Source: Porphyromonadaceae bacterium CG2_30_38_12 (lineage in GTDB: Bacteria; Bacteroidota; Bacteroidia; Bacteroidales; Paludibacteraceae). From it: a stretch of 43,667 nt of DNA. Below are positions 1 through 8,579 of this stretch, in pieces (position 1 is the first letter of the stretch; each line of letters begins with the position of its first letter). Below the pieces are notes generated by a model. The model had not been told where the DNA came from and made no database searches. It saw only the letters and a program-made list of their open reading frames with translations. The stretch is from the NCBI GenBank assembly GCA_001873635.1, contig MNZK01000093.1, forward strand, positions 1 through 43,667, written 5' to 3'. A program made the translations under genes and the position numbers.

Positions 1-1
1 A

Positions 2-385
2 ATTTGCACCGAAAATGGGCTAAGCTATTATATTTCTAACGAAAAAGTATCCAATTCTTTTTTTAGCATTTCACCTAAAGCACACGAACTAAATTTAGAA
101 CCCTACTTAAAAGCATATTTCGGTGAGCAAACATCCATTAAAACTGACTTTGAAAATTCTTCAACAATTTTTTTTAACCCTCAAACAAAAAATTTAGTGT
201 TTCGAAATCAACTAAATAGCTATGAACAACTTGACCTTAAAATTTACACAACTTGGGGGAAAATTATCAAAAGCCAAATGCTAAAATCGGATTGCGAAAT
301 TCCATTAACTATGTATCCAAAAGGAATTTATTGTATATCCATGCAAAAAAGGAATCAGTATTATTGCCAAAAAATTAGGAATTAA
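2..385 (+). CDS. C-terminal end of a T9SS-exported protein (partial, type A sorting domain)
   Basis: The reading frame is open from the window edge to a TAA at 383-385; the ORF track lists only its last 62 codons because it starts at an internal ATG. The visible 127 residues end in a pattern typical of the T9SS type A C-terminal sorting domain: a strand like LKIYTTWGKIIKSQ, then YPKGIYCISMQ and a short basic tail ending KIRN. Proteins with this tail cross the inner membrane by Sec and the outer membrane by the T9SS, and usually lose the tail on the way. The catalytic or binding part lies outside the window, so the cargo function is unknown. It fits the T9SS core genes found at 9.5-15.4 kb. 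Confidence 0.72.
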   Translation: MCTENGLSYYISNEKVSNSFFSISPKAHELNLEPYLKAYFGEQTSIKTDFENSSTIFFNPQTKNLVFRNQLNSYEQLDLKIYTTWGKIIKSQMLKSDCEIPLTMYPKGIYCISMQKRNQYYCQKIRN

Positions 386-409
386 AAAAAGTAAGTTGAA
401 ACGAACATG

Positions 410-456
410 ACAAAATTTAAACAATTTTGACCCACAGGGGCATGTTTAAATTTTGT
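410..456. terminator. 13-bp perfect inverted repeat, probable bidirectional terminator
   Basis: ACAAAATTTAAAC at 410-422 is repeated inverted as GTTTAAATTTTGT at 444-456, with a 21-nt loop that contains a small CCC-ACA-GGG element. It lies between two convergent genes, the partial T9SS cargo (plus strand) and the truncated haemoglobin (minus strand). The stem is AT-rich and no long U-tract follows, so intrinsic termination is plausible but not certain. The rest of 386-674 shows no gene. Confidence 0.5.
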
Positions 457-674
457 TTTGTGAGTTCCATGTGCCCTTTGAAAAACAATTATAAACACAT
501 GAAAATACAAAAGGACAAGCTTTTGATTAAACGGATGAAGCTGATAAGAACTGTGATATAATTATTTAAATACTGATTTCTTTCGGATTCTAATCTCGTC
601 AAAGGCAAAACACCCTAAATATCTATACTTAGCATGAAAGATAGACCGAATTTTTTTTTCGGAAATACTGTAAA

Positions 675-1109
675 TTAGTTGCTTTCGGTATTCACCATCC
701 AAGCTGAGAATACTTGGATATAATTCCAAAACGAGAGCAGTATTTCTTGTGGTAAATCTAATTCTTGCAATGCTTGCTTGTAACAGGATAACCAAACTAA
801 ACGCGCTTGGGCGGTAATTGTAAAAGGTGCATGACGCTTTACCATCATCGGTTGACCACGATGTTGATGATAATACATAGGTCCACCGCAAATTTGTATC
901 ATAAAATCGGCTGAATGTACTTTAGCCATTTCTAAACCCTCAACAGTAGGTGGAAATAGCTGTTTTATAATACTTTGGCTCAACAAGTCATAATGTCGTG
1001 AAACCAACCGCCGTATGCCATCTTCTTTGAGAAATGCATAAAATTCAGGAATTGGTTTGGTTACTTCGGGGCGAGAGCCAGCTATATAATTTTTAATTGT
1101 CAGTTCCAT
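675..1109 (-). CDS. Group II truncated haemoglobin (globin family)
   Basis: The 144-residue protein has the short 2-over-2 globin layout. H93 in the motif KRHAPF fits the proximal haem ligand, W106 in VWLSCY fits the Trp at helix position G8 that marks group II, and Y40 in RHYDLL fits the distal B10 Tyr. Such proteins bind haem and react with O2 or NO; in anaerobic Bacteroidota a role in NO or oxygen detoxification is often proposed, but nothing here proves it. There is no signal peptide, so it should be cytoplasmic. It is convergent with the partial gene on its left and divergent from pepD on its right. The overlapping ORF 562..891 is in another frame and looks like a shadow. Confidence 0.87.
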   Translation of the reverse strand: MELTIKNYIAGSRPEVTKPIPEFYAFLKEDGIRRLVSRHYDLLSQSIIKQLFPPTVEGLEMAKVHSADFMIQICGGPMYYHQHRGQPMMVKRHAPFTITAQARLVWLSCYKQALQELDLPQEILLSFWNYIQVFSAWMVNTESN

Positions 1110-1188
1110 ATATTATTTTATTAATATAACTTTTTTGGAAAGTATTTGTTTAAATAGATGAAAAAATAAATTTCTTAAAACTTCATAA

Positions 1189-2631
1189 ATGAAAACACTT
1201 CAACCTGCCGAATTGTGGCACTATTTTGATGCCATAAACCAAATTCCGCGCCCATCCAAAAAAGAAGAGCAAATTATTGCTTACCTAAAGGCATTTGCCA
1301 AAGCTCATAAATTGATAATTAAAACTGACAAAGCAAGCAATGTGCTAATCTTAAAATCGGCAACGCAGGGTTACGAATCTCGCAAAAAAGTTATTCTACA
1401 AGCTCACTTAGATATGGTTTGCGAAAAAAACAAAGAAATAAATTTCAATTTTGAAACAGATGCTATTCAAACCTTTATTGATGGCGATTTTGTTCGAGCA
1501 CGTGGAACCACTTTAGGGGGAGATAATGGCATTGGAATTGCTATGATGCTTGCCTTGCTTGCTGCTACTGACTTGCAGCATCCCTCTCTCGAATGTCTCT
1601 TTACAGTGGATGAAGAAACGGGTTTGACAGGTGCTTTTGCTCTCGAAAAAGGTTTTTTACAGGGCGAAGTACTTATAAATCTTGATTCGGAGGATGATGG
1701 TATCGTTTATGTGGGATGTGCAGGCGGCATAGATACAACGGCAACATTGAACTACAAAAATGAAAAATCGGTAGATGGTTACTTTGCTTTTGCAGTAACC
1801 GTGAAAGGTTTGAAAGGAGGACATTCCGGAGATGACATTAACAAAGGGCTTGGCAATGCGAATAAAATTTTGAACCGTTTTTTGTGGATGCTTCATAAAA
1901 CAACAGACCTAAGGCTGCATAGCTTTGATGGAGGCAACTTACGCAATGCGCTTGCTCGTGAAGCAACAGCCACTCTATCAGTTTCTTATAACCAAAAAGA
2001 AAACGTACGTGTATTGCTCAATCAATACATAGCTACCGTTGAATCTGAATTTGGAGGCAATGAACCATTGCTTCAAATTTTGCTCGAATCGGAGCAATTA
2101 CCACAATATGCCATAGACAAACAAACCTCGACAGCTTTGCTGAACAGTCTATATGCTTGCCCGCATGGAATGATAGCAATGAGCAAAGATATTCCGGGAT
2201 TGGTAGAAACATCCACTAATTTAGCATCAGTTAAGATGATTTCCGATTCAAAAATCCGTATCACAACAAGCCAACGAAGCTCTGTTGATTCGGCAAAAAA
2301 TGATATTGCGTCAATGGTGGAATCGGTGTTTTTATTAGCAGGAGCAAGTGTTACACATGGTGATGGTTATCCGGGCTGGAAACCAAACTTAGAATCAAAC
2401 ATTTTAAAAATTGCTGTACAAAAGCACAAAGCCCTTTTTGGAGCCGAAGCAGAAGTGCGTGCTATTCATGCAGGTCTTGAATGCGGTCTTTTCCTAACAA
2501 AATACCCCCATTTGGACATGATTTCAATAGGACCACAAATGTTTGGAGTGCATTCACCCGACGAAAGACTCAGTATAAGTTCTACTCAAAAATGTTGGAA
2601 ATGGCTGCTCGAAATTCTTAAAGATTGTTGA
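1189..2631 (+). CDS. pepD: Aminoacyl-histidine dipeptidase (Xaa-His dipeptidase, M20C)
   Basis: A cytosolic metallopeptidase that cleaves dipeptides such as carnosine-like Xaa-His. The 480-residue length is normal for PepD. M20 metal ligands and catalytic residues can be placed: H73 and D75 in QAHLDMV, D112 in LGGDNGIG, E142/E143 in VDEETGLTG, and a C-terminal His in AIHAGLECG. There is no signal peptide. It stands alone on the plus strand, with its end only 7 bp from the end of convergent trmB. It would complete breakdown of peptides taken up by the cell, for example those released by the S46 peptidase at 6.4 kb (inference). Confidence 0.93.
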   Translation: MKTLQPAELWHYFDAINQIPRPSKKEEQIIAYLKAFAKAHKLIIKTDKASNVLILKSATQGYESRKKVILQAHLDMVCEKNKEINFNFETDAIQTFIDGDFVRARGTTLGGDNGIGIAMMLALLAATDLQHPSLECLFTVDEETGLTGAFALEKGFLQGEVLINLDSEDDGIVYVGCAGGIDTTATLNYKNEKSVDGYFAFAVTVKGLKGGHSGDDINKGLGNANKILNRFLWMLHKTTDLRLHSFDGGNLRNALAREATATLSVSYNQKENVRVLLNQYIATVESEFGGNEPLLQILLESEQLPQYAIDKQTSTALLNSLYACPHGMIAMSKDIPGLVETSTNLASVKMISDSKIRITTSQRSSVDSAKNDIASMVESVFLLAGASVTHGDGYPGWKPNLESNILKIAVQKHKALFGAEAEVRAIHAGLECGLFLTKYPHLDMISIGPQMFGVHSPDERLSISSTQKCWKWLLEILKDC

Positions 2632-2638
2632 AACGCGT

Positions 2639-3385
2639 TTAGCTTTGAACTTGATTTCGACCAAAACTACGATAGCTGTCATGTTCGATTTCAAGTTCAG
2701 GTTCAACAAAATGTTCTATTGTTTTAAGCTCAAACTGAATATATTTAATACAAATTCCTCTGCTTAGCCATTGTCGTTCGTAGTAGGTTTTAATTTTTAG
2801 TACGGGGTCAATATTTTCATCAGCGTACAAATCATAGTATAAAGCATTTATTTTAAACCCATTAGTCTGCACCATGGCATGTGTGTAGGTAAACAAAAAA
2901 TTACTGTCAGTTTTTAGGTGAACATATCCGTTCGGCTTTAAAAACTGACAGTATGATTTCAGAAAGTTCGTAGCTGTAAGCCTTTTTGTAACCTTCTTCA
3001 TTTGTGGGTCTGGAAAAGTAAGCCAGATTTCAGCAACTTCATTTGCTCCAAAAAAATGTTGAATCATTTCGATGTTTGTTCGCAAAAAGGCAACATTAGT
3101 CAACCCTTTCTGAAGGGAACTTTTTGCGCCAGTCCAAATTCGCGCCCCTTTTATGTCAATGCCCACAAAGTTTTTTTGAGGATACATTTCGGCAAGTCCA
3201 AGCGTGTATTCTCCTTTACCACAACCTAATTCGAGTACAATGGGATGGTTGTTTTCAAAAAATATTTCATTCCATTTACCACGCATCTCAAAGTTTTTTC
3301 CCGACAAAATATCGTGCGATGAAACCTGAAAAACATGAGGAAATTCAAGCATGTCAGCAAATTTTGATAACTTATTTTTTCCCAC
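2639..3385 (-). CDS. trmB: tRNA (guanine-N7)-methyltransferase
   Basis: This enzyme makes m7G46 in the variable loop of tRNAs using S-adenosylmethionine. The Rossmann glycine motif VLELGCGKGEY lies at about residues 50-60, followed by FVGIDIKGARIW and the TrmB-typical EIWLTFPDPQMKKVTKRLT. The 248-residue length is usual. It starts 14 bp after the gldH stop and is probably the last gene of the leftward holB-ricT-gldH-trmB block. I see no hairpin terminator in the 7-bp gap to convergent pepD. Confidence 0.93.
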   Translation of the reverse strand: MGKNKLSKFADMLEFPHVFQVSSHDILSGKNFEMRGKWNEIFFENNHPIVLELGCGKGEYTLGLAEMYPQKNFVGIDIKGARIWTGAKSSLQKGLTNVAFLRTNIEMIQHFFGANEVAEIWLTFPDPQMKKVTKRLTATNFLKSYCQFLKPNGYVHLKTDSNFLFTYTHAMVQTNGFKINALYYDLYADENIDPVLKIKTYYERQWLSRGICIKYIQFELKTIEHFVEPELEIEHDSYRSFGRNQVQS

Positions 3386-3399
3386 TTGTTCTTATCCTT

Positions 3400-3882
3400 C
3401 TATGGTTTCACTTTTTCTATTTTTAAACCTATCTCCGTAATCCCAATTAATATTGAGTCGCGCATTCCATGTCCAATTGCGATGTGATACTTACCAGACT
3501 TTGGAAATTTCATGTTCTGTTGCCAAAGCACAGGCATTTGATACAGAGAACCTATGCCAGAGCCTAACCATTTTCCATAATCATCGGCAAGATAATAATT
3601 AATAGTATCATTTTTTATTATACTATCGGGTTGCGATTGTTTCAAAAACAACCATAAATTTTGGTATGGATAGTCGCTCGTATTTCTACTATTTAAAGTC
3701 ACATTATAACTAACAGCAGTATCGTCAATCTGAAAGTCGAATCCCAACGTACTATCTTTATTCCAGCCATTTTCGGGTAAGGTTGCATATTGAAAATACA
3801 CAGTATTGTCTTGACACGATGCTACTAAAAACAGTAAAAACAAGACGCTAATTTTCGGAATTAGATGGTGCAGACAGGTCAT
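3400..3882 (-). CDS. gldH: Gliding motility/T9SS lipoprotein GldH
   Basis: The product is a 160-residue lipoprotein with a hydrophobic N-terminus and a lipobox ending in C23 (LVASC). The rest matches the GldH pattern: YFQYATLPENGWNKDS near the N-terminus, then a beta-rich domain with NLWLFLK and DYGKWLGSGIGS. GldH is an accessory protein of gliding and type IX secretion in Bacteroidota; its exact role is unclear. The start overlaps the end of ricT by 35 bp, which suggests translational coupling, and the ricT-gldH order recurs in this phylum. The T9SS core genes lie about 6 kb to the right. Confidence 0.85.
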   Translation of the reverse strand: MTCLHHLIPKISVLFLLFLVASCQDNTVYFQYATLPENGWNKDSTLGFDFQIDDTAVSYNVTLNSRNTSDYPYQNLWLFLKQSQPDSIIKNDTINYYLADDYGKWLGSGIGSLYQMPVLWQQNMKFPKSGKYHIAIGHGMRDSILIGITEIGLKIEKVKP

Positions 3883-5065
3883 TTTTTTTAATTAATTTAG
3901 GTGCCTGATTATGCGGGCGTTCAATATCAGAATTCTTTTGGGGTGATTTAATTGGACCATTTTTACGAATACTCCTGTCCTTATTTTGCTTTTTGGAGCT
4001 GTCAAACCGTGTTAAACTATCCTGACCAACCACATTACCATAATCACTAATTGGTTTTTTATCATCAGCTTTGACGTCCAAATCGTCCGGACGAATACCT
4101 TGTTTGTTGAGTGCTATCACTTCTTTAACACGTGTTAAATCAATGGTTGTAACGTTGGCAGCAAACTCTTTGGATGTGGAATAGGAGATAAGTCCTTTGA
4201 AAACATCTGTTTTGAAGTGATAATAAGTGCTTTCTTTGGTCTCCAATGGAATTTCTTTGGTAGGAAAATCCTTCAAAGCATCTGTGTAAGTATCCACTTC
4301 AAAGTTCATACAACACTTCAGTTTTCCACACTGCCCGGCTAATTTTTGTGGATTCATCGAAATATCTTGAAGGCGCGCTGCATTGGTAGATACGGAATTG
4401 AAATTTGTCATCCAGCCCGAGCAACATAATTCGCGACCGCAAGAGCCAATACCACCAATACGACCAGCTTCTTGTCGAGCTCCTATTTGCTTCATTTCTA
4501 TGCGAATACGAAATGTTTCGGCAAATACTTTAATTAGCTGACGAAAATCTACGCGTTCGTCGGCTATATAATAAAAGATAGCTTTGTTGCCATCTCCCTG
4601 AAATTCAACGTCACCAATTTTCATGTTTAATTTCAAATTATCTGCTATCTGCCGCGCTTTAATCATGGTTTCTTGTTCGCGAGCCTTAGATTCATTGAAT
4701 TTTTCAATATCACCCTCTTTCGCTTTGCGATAAACCCTCTTCACTTCATACTGGTCTGGCTTTATGTTGTTCTTATTCATTTGCATAAGCACTAAGCGAC
4801 CCATTAAAGTAACCTCTCCAATATCATGTCCAGGCGAAGACTCTACTGCCACCATATCTCCTTTGTTAAGGTCTATCTTTGTACTATTTAAGAAGTATCC
4901 CTTGCGTGTATTTTTAAATTGAACCTCTACAAAATCAGTTTCGTGCATTGTTTCAGGCAAATCGCTAAGCCAATCGTAAACGGCTAATTTTTTATTGGTG
5001 CGACAGCCACAGCCCCCGCTTCCGCTTGTTTTGCAGCAACCGCCGCTATTTGAACTTATATCCAT
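3848..5065 (-). CDS. ricT: PSP1-domain protein, RicT/YaaT-like
   Basis: The 405-residue protein carries the PSP1 domain at about residues 100-190 and the family's cysteine motifs CGRELCC (C209, C214, C215) and QCGKLKCC (C246, C251, C252). In Bacillus, RicT works with RicA and RicF in an iron-sulfur complex that affects RNA processing; partners in Bacteroidota are not established. A second cysteine group sits at the extreme N-terminus (C10, C11, C19, C21) in a Gly/Ser-rich stretch. The C-terminal 60 residues are charged and low in complexity. Its end overlaps gldH, and holB lies 66 bp upstream, so one leftward transcript is likely. Confidence 0.85.
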   Translation of the reverse strand: MDISSNSGGCCKTSGSGGCGCRTNKKLAVYDWLSDLPETMHETDFVEVQFKNTRKGYFLNSTKIDLNKGDMVAVESSPGHDIGEVTLMGRLVLMQMNKNNIKPDQYEVKRVYRKAKEGDIEKFNESKAREQETMIKARQIADNLKLNMKIGDVEFQGDGNKAIFYYIADERVDFRQLIKVFAETFRIRIEMKQIGARQEAGRIGGIGSCGRELCCSGWMTNFNSVSTNAARLQDISMNPQKLAGQCGKLKCCMNFEVDTYTDALKDFPTKEIPLETKESTYYHFKTDVFKGLISYSTSKEFAANVTTIDLTRVKEVIALNKQGIRPDDLDVKADDKKPISDYGNVVGQDSLTRFDSSKKQNKDRSIRKNGPIKSPQKNSDIERPHNQAPKLIKKNDLSAPSNSEN

Positions 5066-5131
5066 TGTTTTGTTTTAAATGTTGAAAAATAAAAAAAATA
5101 AAATTGAAAAATAAAAAGCTTTGTAAACTCT

Positions 5132-6289
5132 TTACCTTTTTAATAACATAATGATTTTGAGCACTAAGTCGAAAAAAACCATCTTCGCATTCACGTTTTG
5201 CTCAATATGTCTTTCGGCTAATGCAAATTCGTTCATAATATCTTCTACGTTTCGTTCGTTGATGAACGGTGAAAATTTCTTGGAAAAATCAGCTTCATAA
5301 CTTGTGAAATAATTCAAATCGGGCTGCTTCAAATTCATAATAAAATTTTCACGTGTTAAATGTTGTGCATATATCAGAAATCTTTTTTGACGCTCACGCC
5401 CAACAGTAGCGGCTGCCATATCCTCCGACCACTTTTTGAGCGTTTTAAGCGATGCGTGATCCTTTCGGTTTCCAACCTGCCACGCCAAGCGCATAATCAA
5501 TACAAATCTTTCAAAGTTTTGCTTATTTTCATCATCTTCGTCCAATATAGCAAGCGCATTCAGATAACTACCGTTGGCAATGCGCGAAAGGCTAACCGCT
5601 TCATGTTGCGAAATTTCTTTATCACTGTTGTGCAACATGGCTACTGCAATGTCGTCATCTTTTAGCTTTGGAATAATTATTTGCTGCGTGCGAGAAAGAA
5701 TGGTTGTTAAAAGTTCATCTGGCGCATTTGAAACTAAGAAAAAAACCGTTTTTGCCGGCGGCTCTTCTAATATCTTCAATAATTTATTAGCACACTGATT
5801 ATTCATTTTTTCTGGTAACCAAATAATCATCACTTTGTATTCCGACTCATAAGTTTTTAAACTTAATTTCCGAATAATTTCTTGACTCTCATTGGCATAT
5901 ATCATTCCTTGTTTTGCATCTCCCGATATAGTTGCGTACCAATCGTTCATACTAAAATAAGGGCTTTCAATCACTTTTGCCCTAAATTCAGCTAAATAAT
6001 CATCACAAATAACGGATTTTGTACTGGCAGGCTTAATAATTGGAAACACAAAATGCAAATCAGGATGAGCTAATTTCTGGTATTTAACGCAGGATGGACA
6101 AACGCCACAAGAATCATTCTCTTGCTTATTCTCGCAGCAGATATATTGTGCGCAAGCAATGGCTAATGCAAGCTTCCCTATGCCTTCAGGTCCGCGCAAC
6201 AACTGTGCATGAGGTATGCGTTGCTCACGTACTGACCGAACAAAACGCTCCTTTATTTCTTGTTGTCCAATTATATCTGAAAATAGCAT
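5132..6289 (-). CDS. holB: DNA polymerase III, delta' subunit
   Basis: Part of the clamp-loader complex that places the sliding clamp on DNA. The ORF track starts at 6370, but homology begins at MLFSDIIGQQEI, so I place the start at 6289; an AGGAG sequence lies about 10 nt upstream of that ATG. The nucleotide-binding loop reads GPEGIGKL, with no Ser/Thr after the Lys, as is usual for delta', which does not hydrolyse ATP. A zinc-binding module follows (CC, then CGVCPSC). KLLKILEEPPAKTVFFL matches the conserved clamp-loader core. It heads the block with ricT, gldH and trmB and diverges from the S46 peptidase gene. Confidence 0.9.
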   Translation of the reverse strand: MLFSDIIGQQEIKERFVRSVREQRIPHAQLLRGPEGIGKLALAIACAQYICCENKQENDSCGVCPSCVKYQKLAHPDLHFVFPIIKPASTKSVICDDYLAEFRAKVIESPYFSMNDWYATISGDAKQGMIYANESQEIIRKLSLKTYESEYKVMIIWLPEKMNNQCANKLLKILEEPPAKTVFFLVSNAPDELLTTILSRTQQIIIPKLKDDDIAVAMLHNSDKEISQHEAVSLSRIANGSYLNALAILDEDDENKQNFERFVLIMRLAWQVGNRKDHASLKTLKKWSEDMAAATVGRERQKRFLIYAQHLTRENFIMNLKQPDLNYFTSYEADFSKKFSPFINERNVEDIMNEFALAERHIEQNVNAKMVFFDLVLKIIMLLKR

Positions 6290-6320
6290 AGATGCATTAC
6301 TCCTAATTTGATACGGAATG

Positions 6321-6328
6321 CAAATATA
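6321..6328 (-). promoter_or_regulatory. Bacteroides-type -7 element for holB
   Basis: CAAATATA on the plus strand reads TATATTTG on the minus strand, a match to the TAnnTTTG consensus of the Bacteroidota primary sigma factor. It lies 31 bp upstream of the chosen holB start. No good TTTG element was seen at the expected 19-21 bp further upstream. Confidence 0.45.
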
Positions 6329-6388
6329 TAAAAAAATGAAGACAGTAGGAAATTTAAAGCAAAAGTTCATAAATATGCAGAATTTTAC

Positions 6389-6396
6389 TAACTTTG
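6389..6396 (+). promoter_or_regulatory. Bacteroides-type -7 element for the S46 peptidase operon
   Basis: TAACTTTG matches TAnnTTTG and lies 55 bp upstream of the S46 peptidase ATG. The expected -33 region has no clear TTTG. It is divergent from the holB promoter candidate about 60 bp away. Confidence 0.5.
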
Positions 6397-6451
6397 TATA
6401 TCGAATTTCGATATTTTTTAAGCTTATATCAACAATTAAAAGTAATTTATA

Positions 6452-8575
6452 ATGAAGAACGTAAAAGTCTTTTTTTTCTTGCTACTTTTTACAAATGTAG
6501 CTCTTGCCGATGAAGGTATGTGGATGCTCCCTTATATTGAAAAACTTAACATTCAGAAAATGAATGGTATGGGATGTACTTTGAGTGCCGAAGATATTTA
6601 TAGTGATAAAAACGTTAGTCTTAAAGACGCTGTTATTGTTTTTGGAAATGGCTGCACTGGCGTTGTCGTTTCTAATCAAGGTTTGGTTTTTACCAATCAT
6701 CATTGTGGCTTTAATGCAATCCAACAACACAGCACCGTAGAGCACAATTACCTGAATAATGGTTTCACAGCACTGAGATTAGAAGACGAAATTCCTTCGC
6801 CAGGGCTTACAGTTAAATTTTTAGTAAGCATTACCGATGTTACCGAAAAGGTCATATCCCAATTACCTGACAGTTTGATGGGCGAAAAACGCAAATCAAA
6901 GCAAGACTCTTTATTGAGAGCACTCAACAAGGAGTTTAAAACTGACAGTCTTTACACCGTTCAAACCAAATCATTTTATGCGGGCAACGAATTTTATGTC
7001 TTCGTATATCAAGAGTTTCAAGATGTTCGTTTTGCTTATGCACCGCCTTCATCTATTGGTAAATTTGGTGGAGATACCGACAATTGGATGTGGCCACGCC
7101 ATACGGGCGACTTCTCTGTTTTCAGGGTCTATAGTGATAAAAACGGCAAACCAGCTCCTTATTCCAAAGAGAATATCCCTTATTCTCCCAAAAAATTTGT
7201 ACCAATTTCTAACAAAGGTTACGAAACAGGAGATTTTGCAATGATAATGGGAAACCCTGGCACAACAACGCGTTATTTGTCATCGTGGGGAATAATCAAT
7301 CGGGTAAACAATAGCAATCAGGCACGTATTGATGTGCGTGGTGCCAAGCAGGATGTGTGGAAAACGTATATGCGAAGCGACGAAGCCATCAAAATTGCTT
7401 ATGCCAGCAAGTATGCACGTAGCTCAAACTATTGGAAAAACAGCATAGGCATGAATACCGCAGTAGCAAAGTTAGCTATCGTGCAACGGAAAAAAGACAC
7501 CGAAGCCACTTTCAGTAATTGGGTAAATAAGACTGACAAACGCAGATTAAAATATAGCAAAGTATTAGCTGACCTCGAAAAAGGTTATACGCTCATAAAA
7601 CCATATAGTCATGCGTTGAATTATCTTCGTGAATCGCTACAAGGTGGAGCAGAAATGCCACGTATTGCCTCTCAACTATCCAAACTTATGGAAAACAAAA
7701 TTTCGAATGACTCCATTCTAAAATCGGCAAAAAAATGGTACAAAGATTACTATCAGCAAGTGGATGAGGTTTCTTTTAATGCCATGCTTCAAACCTATCA
7801 AAAGTATGTTGAACCACAATATCAGCCAGGCTTATTTACTATTATTTCAAAAAAATACCGAGGAAATACTGAAAAATATACACGCTCTATCTATTCCAAA
7901 TCCGTCTTCTCAAGTTTTGAAAAGTTCCAGAAAGCCATACAACAGGGGGCAAAAAACCTAATTAATGACCCTGCAGTGATGTATTGGCGTGAATTAAACT
8001 TATTTTCGGGAAGTTTACAAAAAGGTGATTATGAAAAAGGTGTAGCTTTGATTGAAAATGCAGAGCGTCTTTTTCAAGCAGGTTACAAGGAAATTTATAG
8101 CCAAAAAGGTATAAGCAGCTACCCAGATGCCAACTTTACAATGCGTATGACCTATGGCAAAATTGAAGGATACCAGCCAGCCGATGCCGTGAGCTACAAG
8201 TATTATACGAGCACGCAGGGCGTGTTGGAAAAAGAAAAAGCAGGCGATGAGGAGTTTGATGTTCCCGAAAAACTGAAATCAAGTATCGAAAAATCGAATT
8301 ACGGTGCTTATATCGACTCAAAAACAGGTAACATGCATGTAGCTTTTTTAAGCACAAACGATATTACTGGTGGAAACTCTGGAAGTCCCATATTTAATGC
8401 CAAAGGAGAACTTTTGGGATTAGCTTTTGACGGTAATTGGGAAGCCATGAGTGGCGATATCGTTTTTGAACCAGATTTGCAACGAACAATAAATGTTGAT
8501 GTACGCTATATTTTATTTGTCATGGATAAAGTGGGTGGTGCAACTAGATTAATAGAGGAATTGAAAATAAACTAA
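6452..8575 (+). CDS. S46-family dipeptidyl-peptidase, DPP7-like
   Basis: A secreted serine peptidase that removes dipeptides from the N-terminus of oligopeptides in the periplasm. A signal peptide of about 19 residues ends at VALA, and mature DEGMWMLPYIEKL is the family's normal N-terminus. The chymotrypsin-like triad is visible: H84 in TNHHCGF, D220 in RHTGDF (assigned by family pattern) and S643 in GGNSGSPIF. The residue 18 positions after the Ser is G661 (AFDGNWEAMSGD); DPP11 enzymes have Arg there for Asp/Glu at P1, whereas DPP7 has Gly. So DPP7-like, non-acidic specificity is expected. The 707-residue length is typical. It is followed after 4 bp by the DUF2975 gene. Confidence 0.9.
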   Translation: MKNVKVFFFLLLFTNVALADEGMWMLPYIEKLNIQKMNGMGCTLSAEDIYSDKNVSLKDAVIVFGNGCTGVVVSNQGLVFTNHHCGFNAIQQHSTVEHNYLNNGFTALRLEDEIPSPGLTVKFLVSITDVTEKVISQLPDSLMGEKRKSKQDSLLRALNKEFKTDSLYTVQTKSFYAGNEFYVFVYQEFQDVRFAYAPPSSIGKFGGDTDNWMWPRHTGDFSVFRVYSDKNGKPAPYSKENIPYSPKKFVPISNKGYETGDFAMIMGNPGTTTRYLSSWGIINRVNNSNQARIDVRGAKQDVWKTYMRSDEAIKIAYASKYARSSNYWKNSIGMNTAVAKLAIVQRKKDTEATFSNWVNKTDKRRLKYSKVLADLEKGYTLIKPYSHALNYLRESLQGGAEMPRIASQLSKLMENKISNDSILKSAKKWYKDYYQQVDEVSFNAMLQTYQKYVEPQYQPGLFTIISKKYRGNTEKYTRSIYSKSVFSSFEKFQKAIQQGAKNLINDPAVMYWRELNLFSGSLQKGDYEKGVALIENAERLFQAGYKEIYSQKGISSYPDANFTMRMTYGKIEGYQPADAVSYKYYTSTQGVLEKEKAGDEEFDVPEKLKSSIEKSNYGAYIDSKTGNMHVAFLSTNDITGGNSGSPIFNAKGELLGLAFDGNWEAMSGDIVFEPDLQRTINVDVRYILFVMDKVGGATRLIEELKIN

Positions 8576-8579
8576 TTGA

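Noticed and set aside
646-662. CCGAA-T-run-TTCGG hairpin downstream of the globin gene
   Set aside because: A five-bp stem around a homopolymer is too weak to call; it may still assist termination.
562-891. 109-aa minus-strand ORF beside the globin
   Set aside because: It overlaps the globin gene in another frame and shows no recognisable protein features; the globin frame has clear family motifs.
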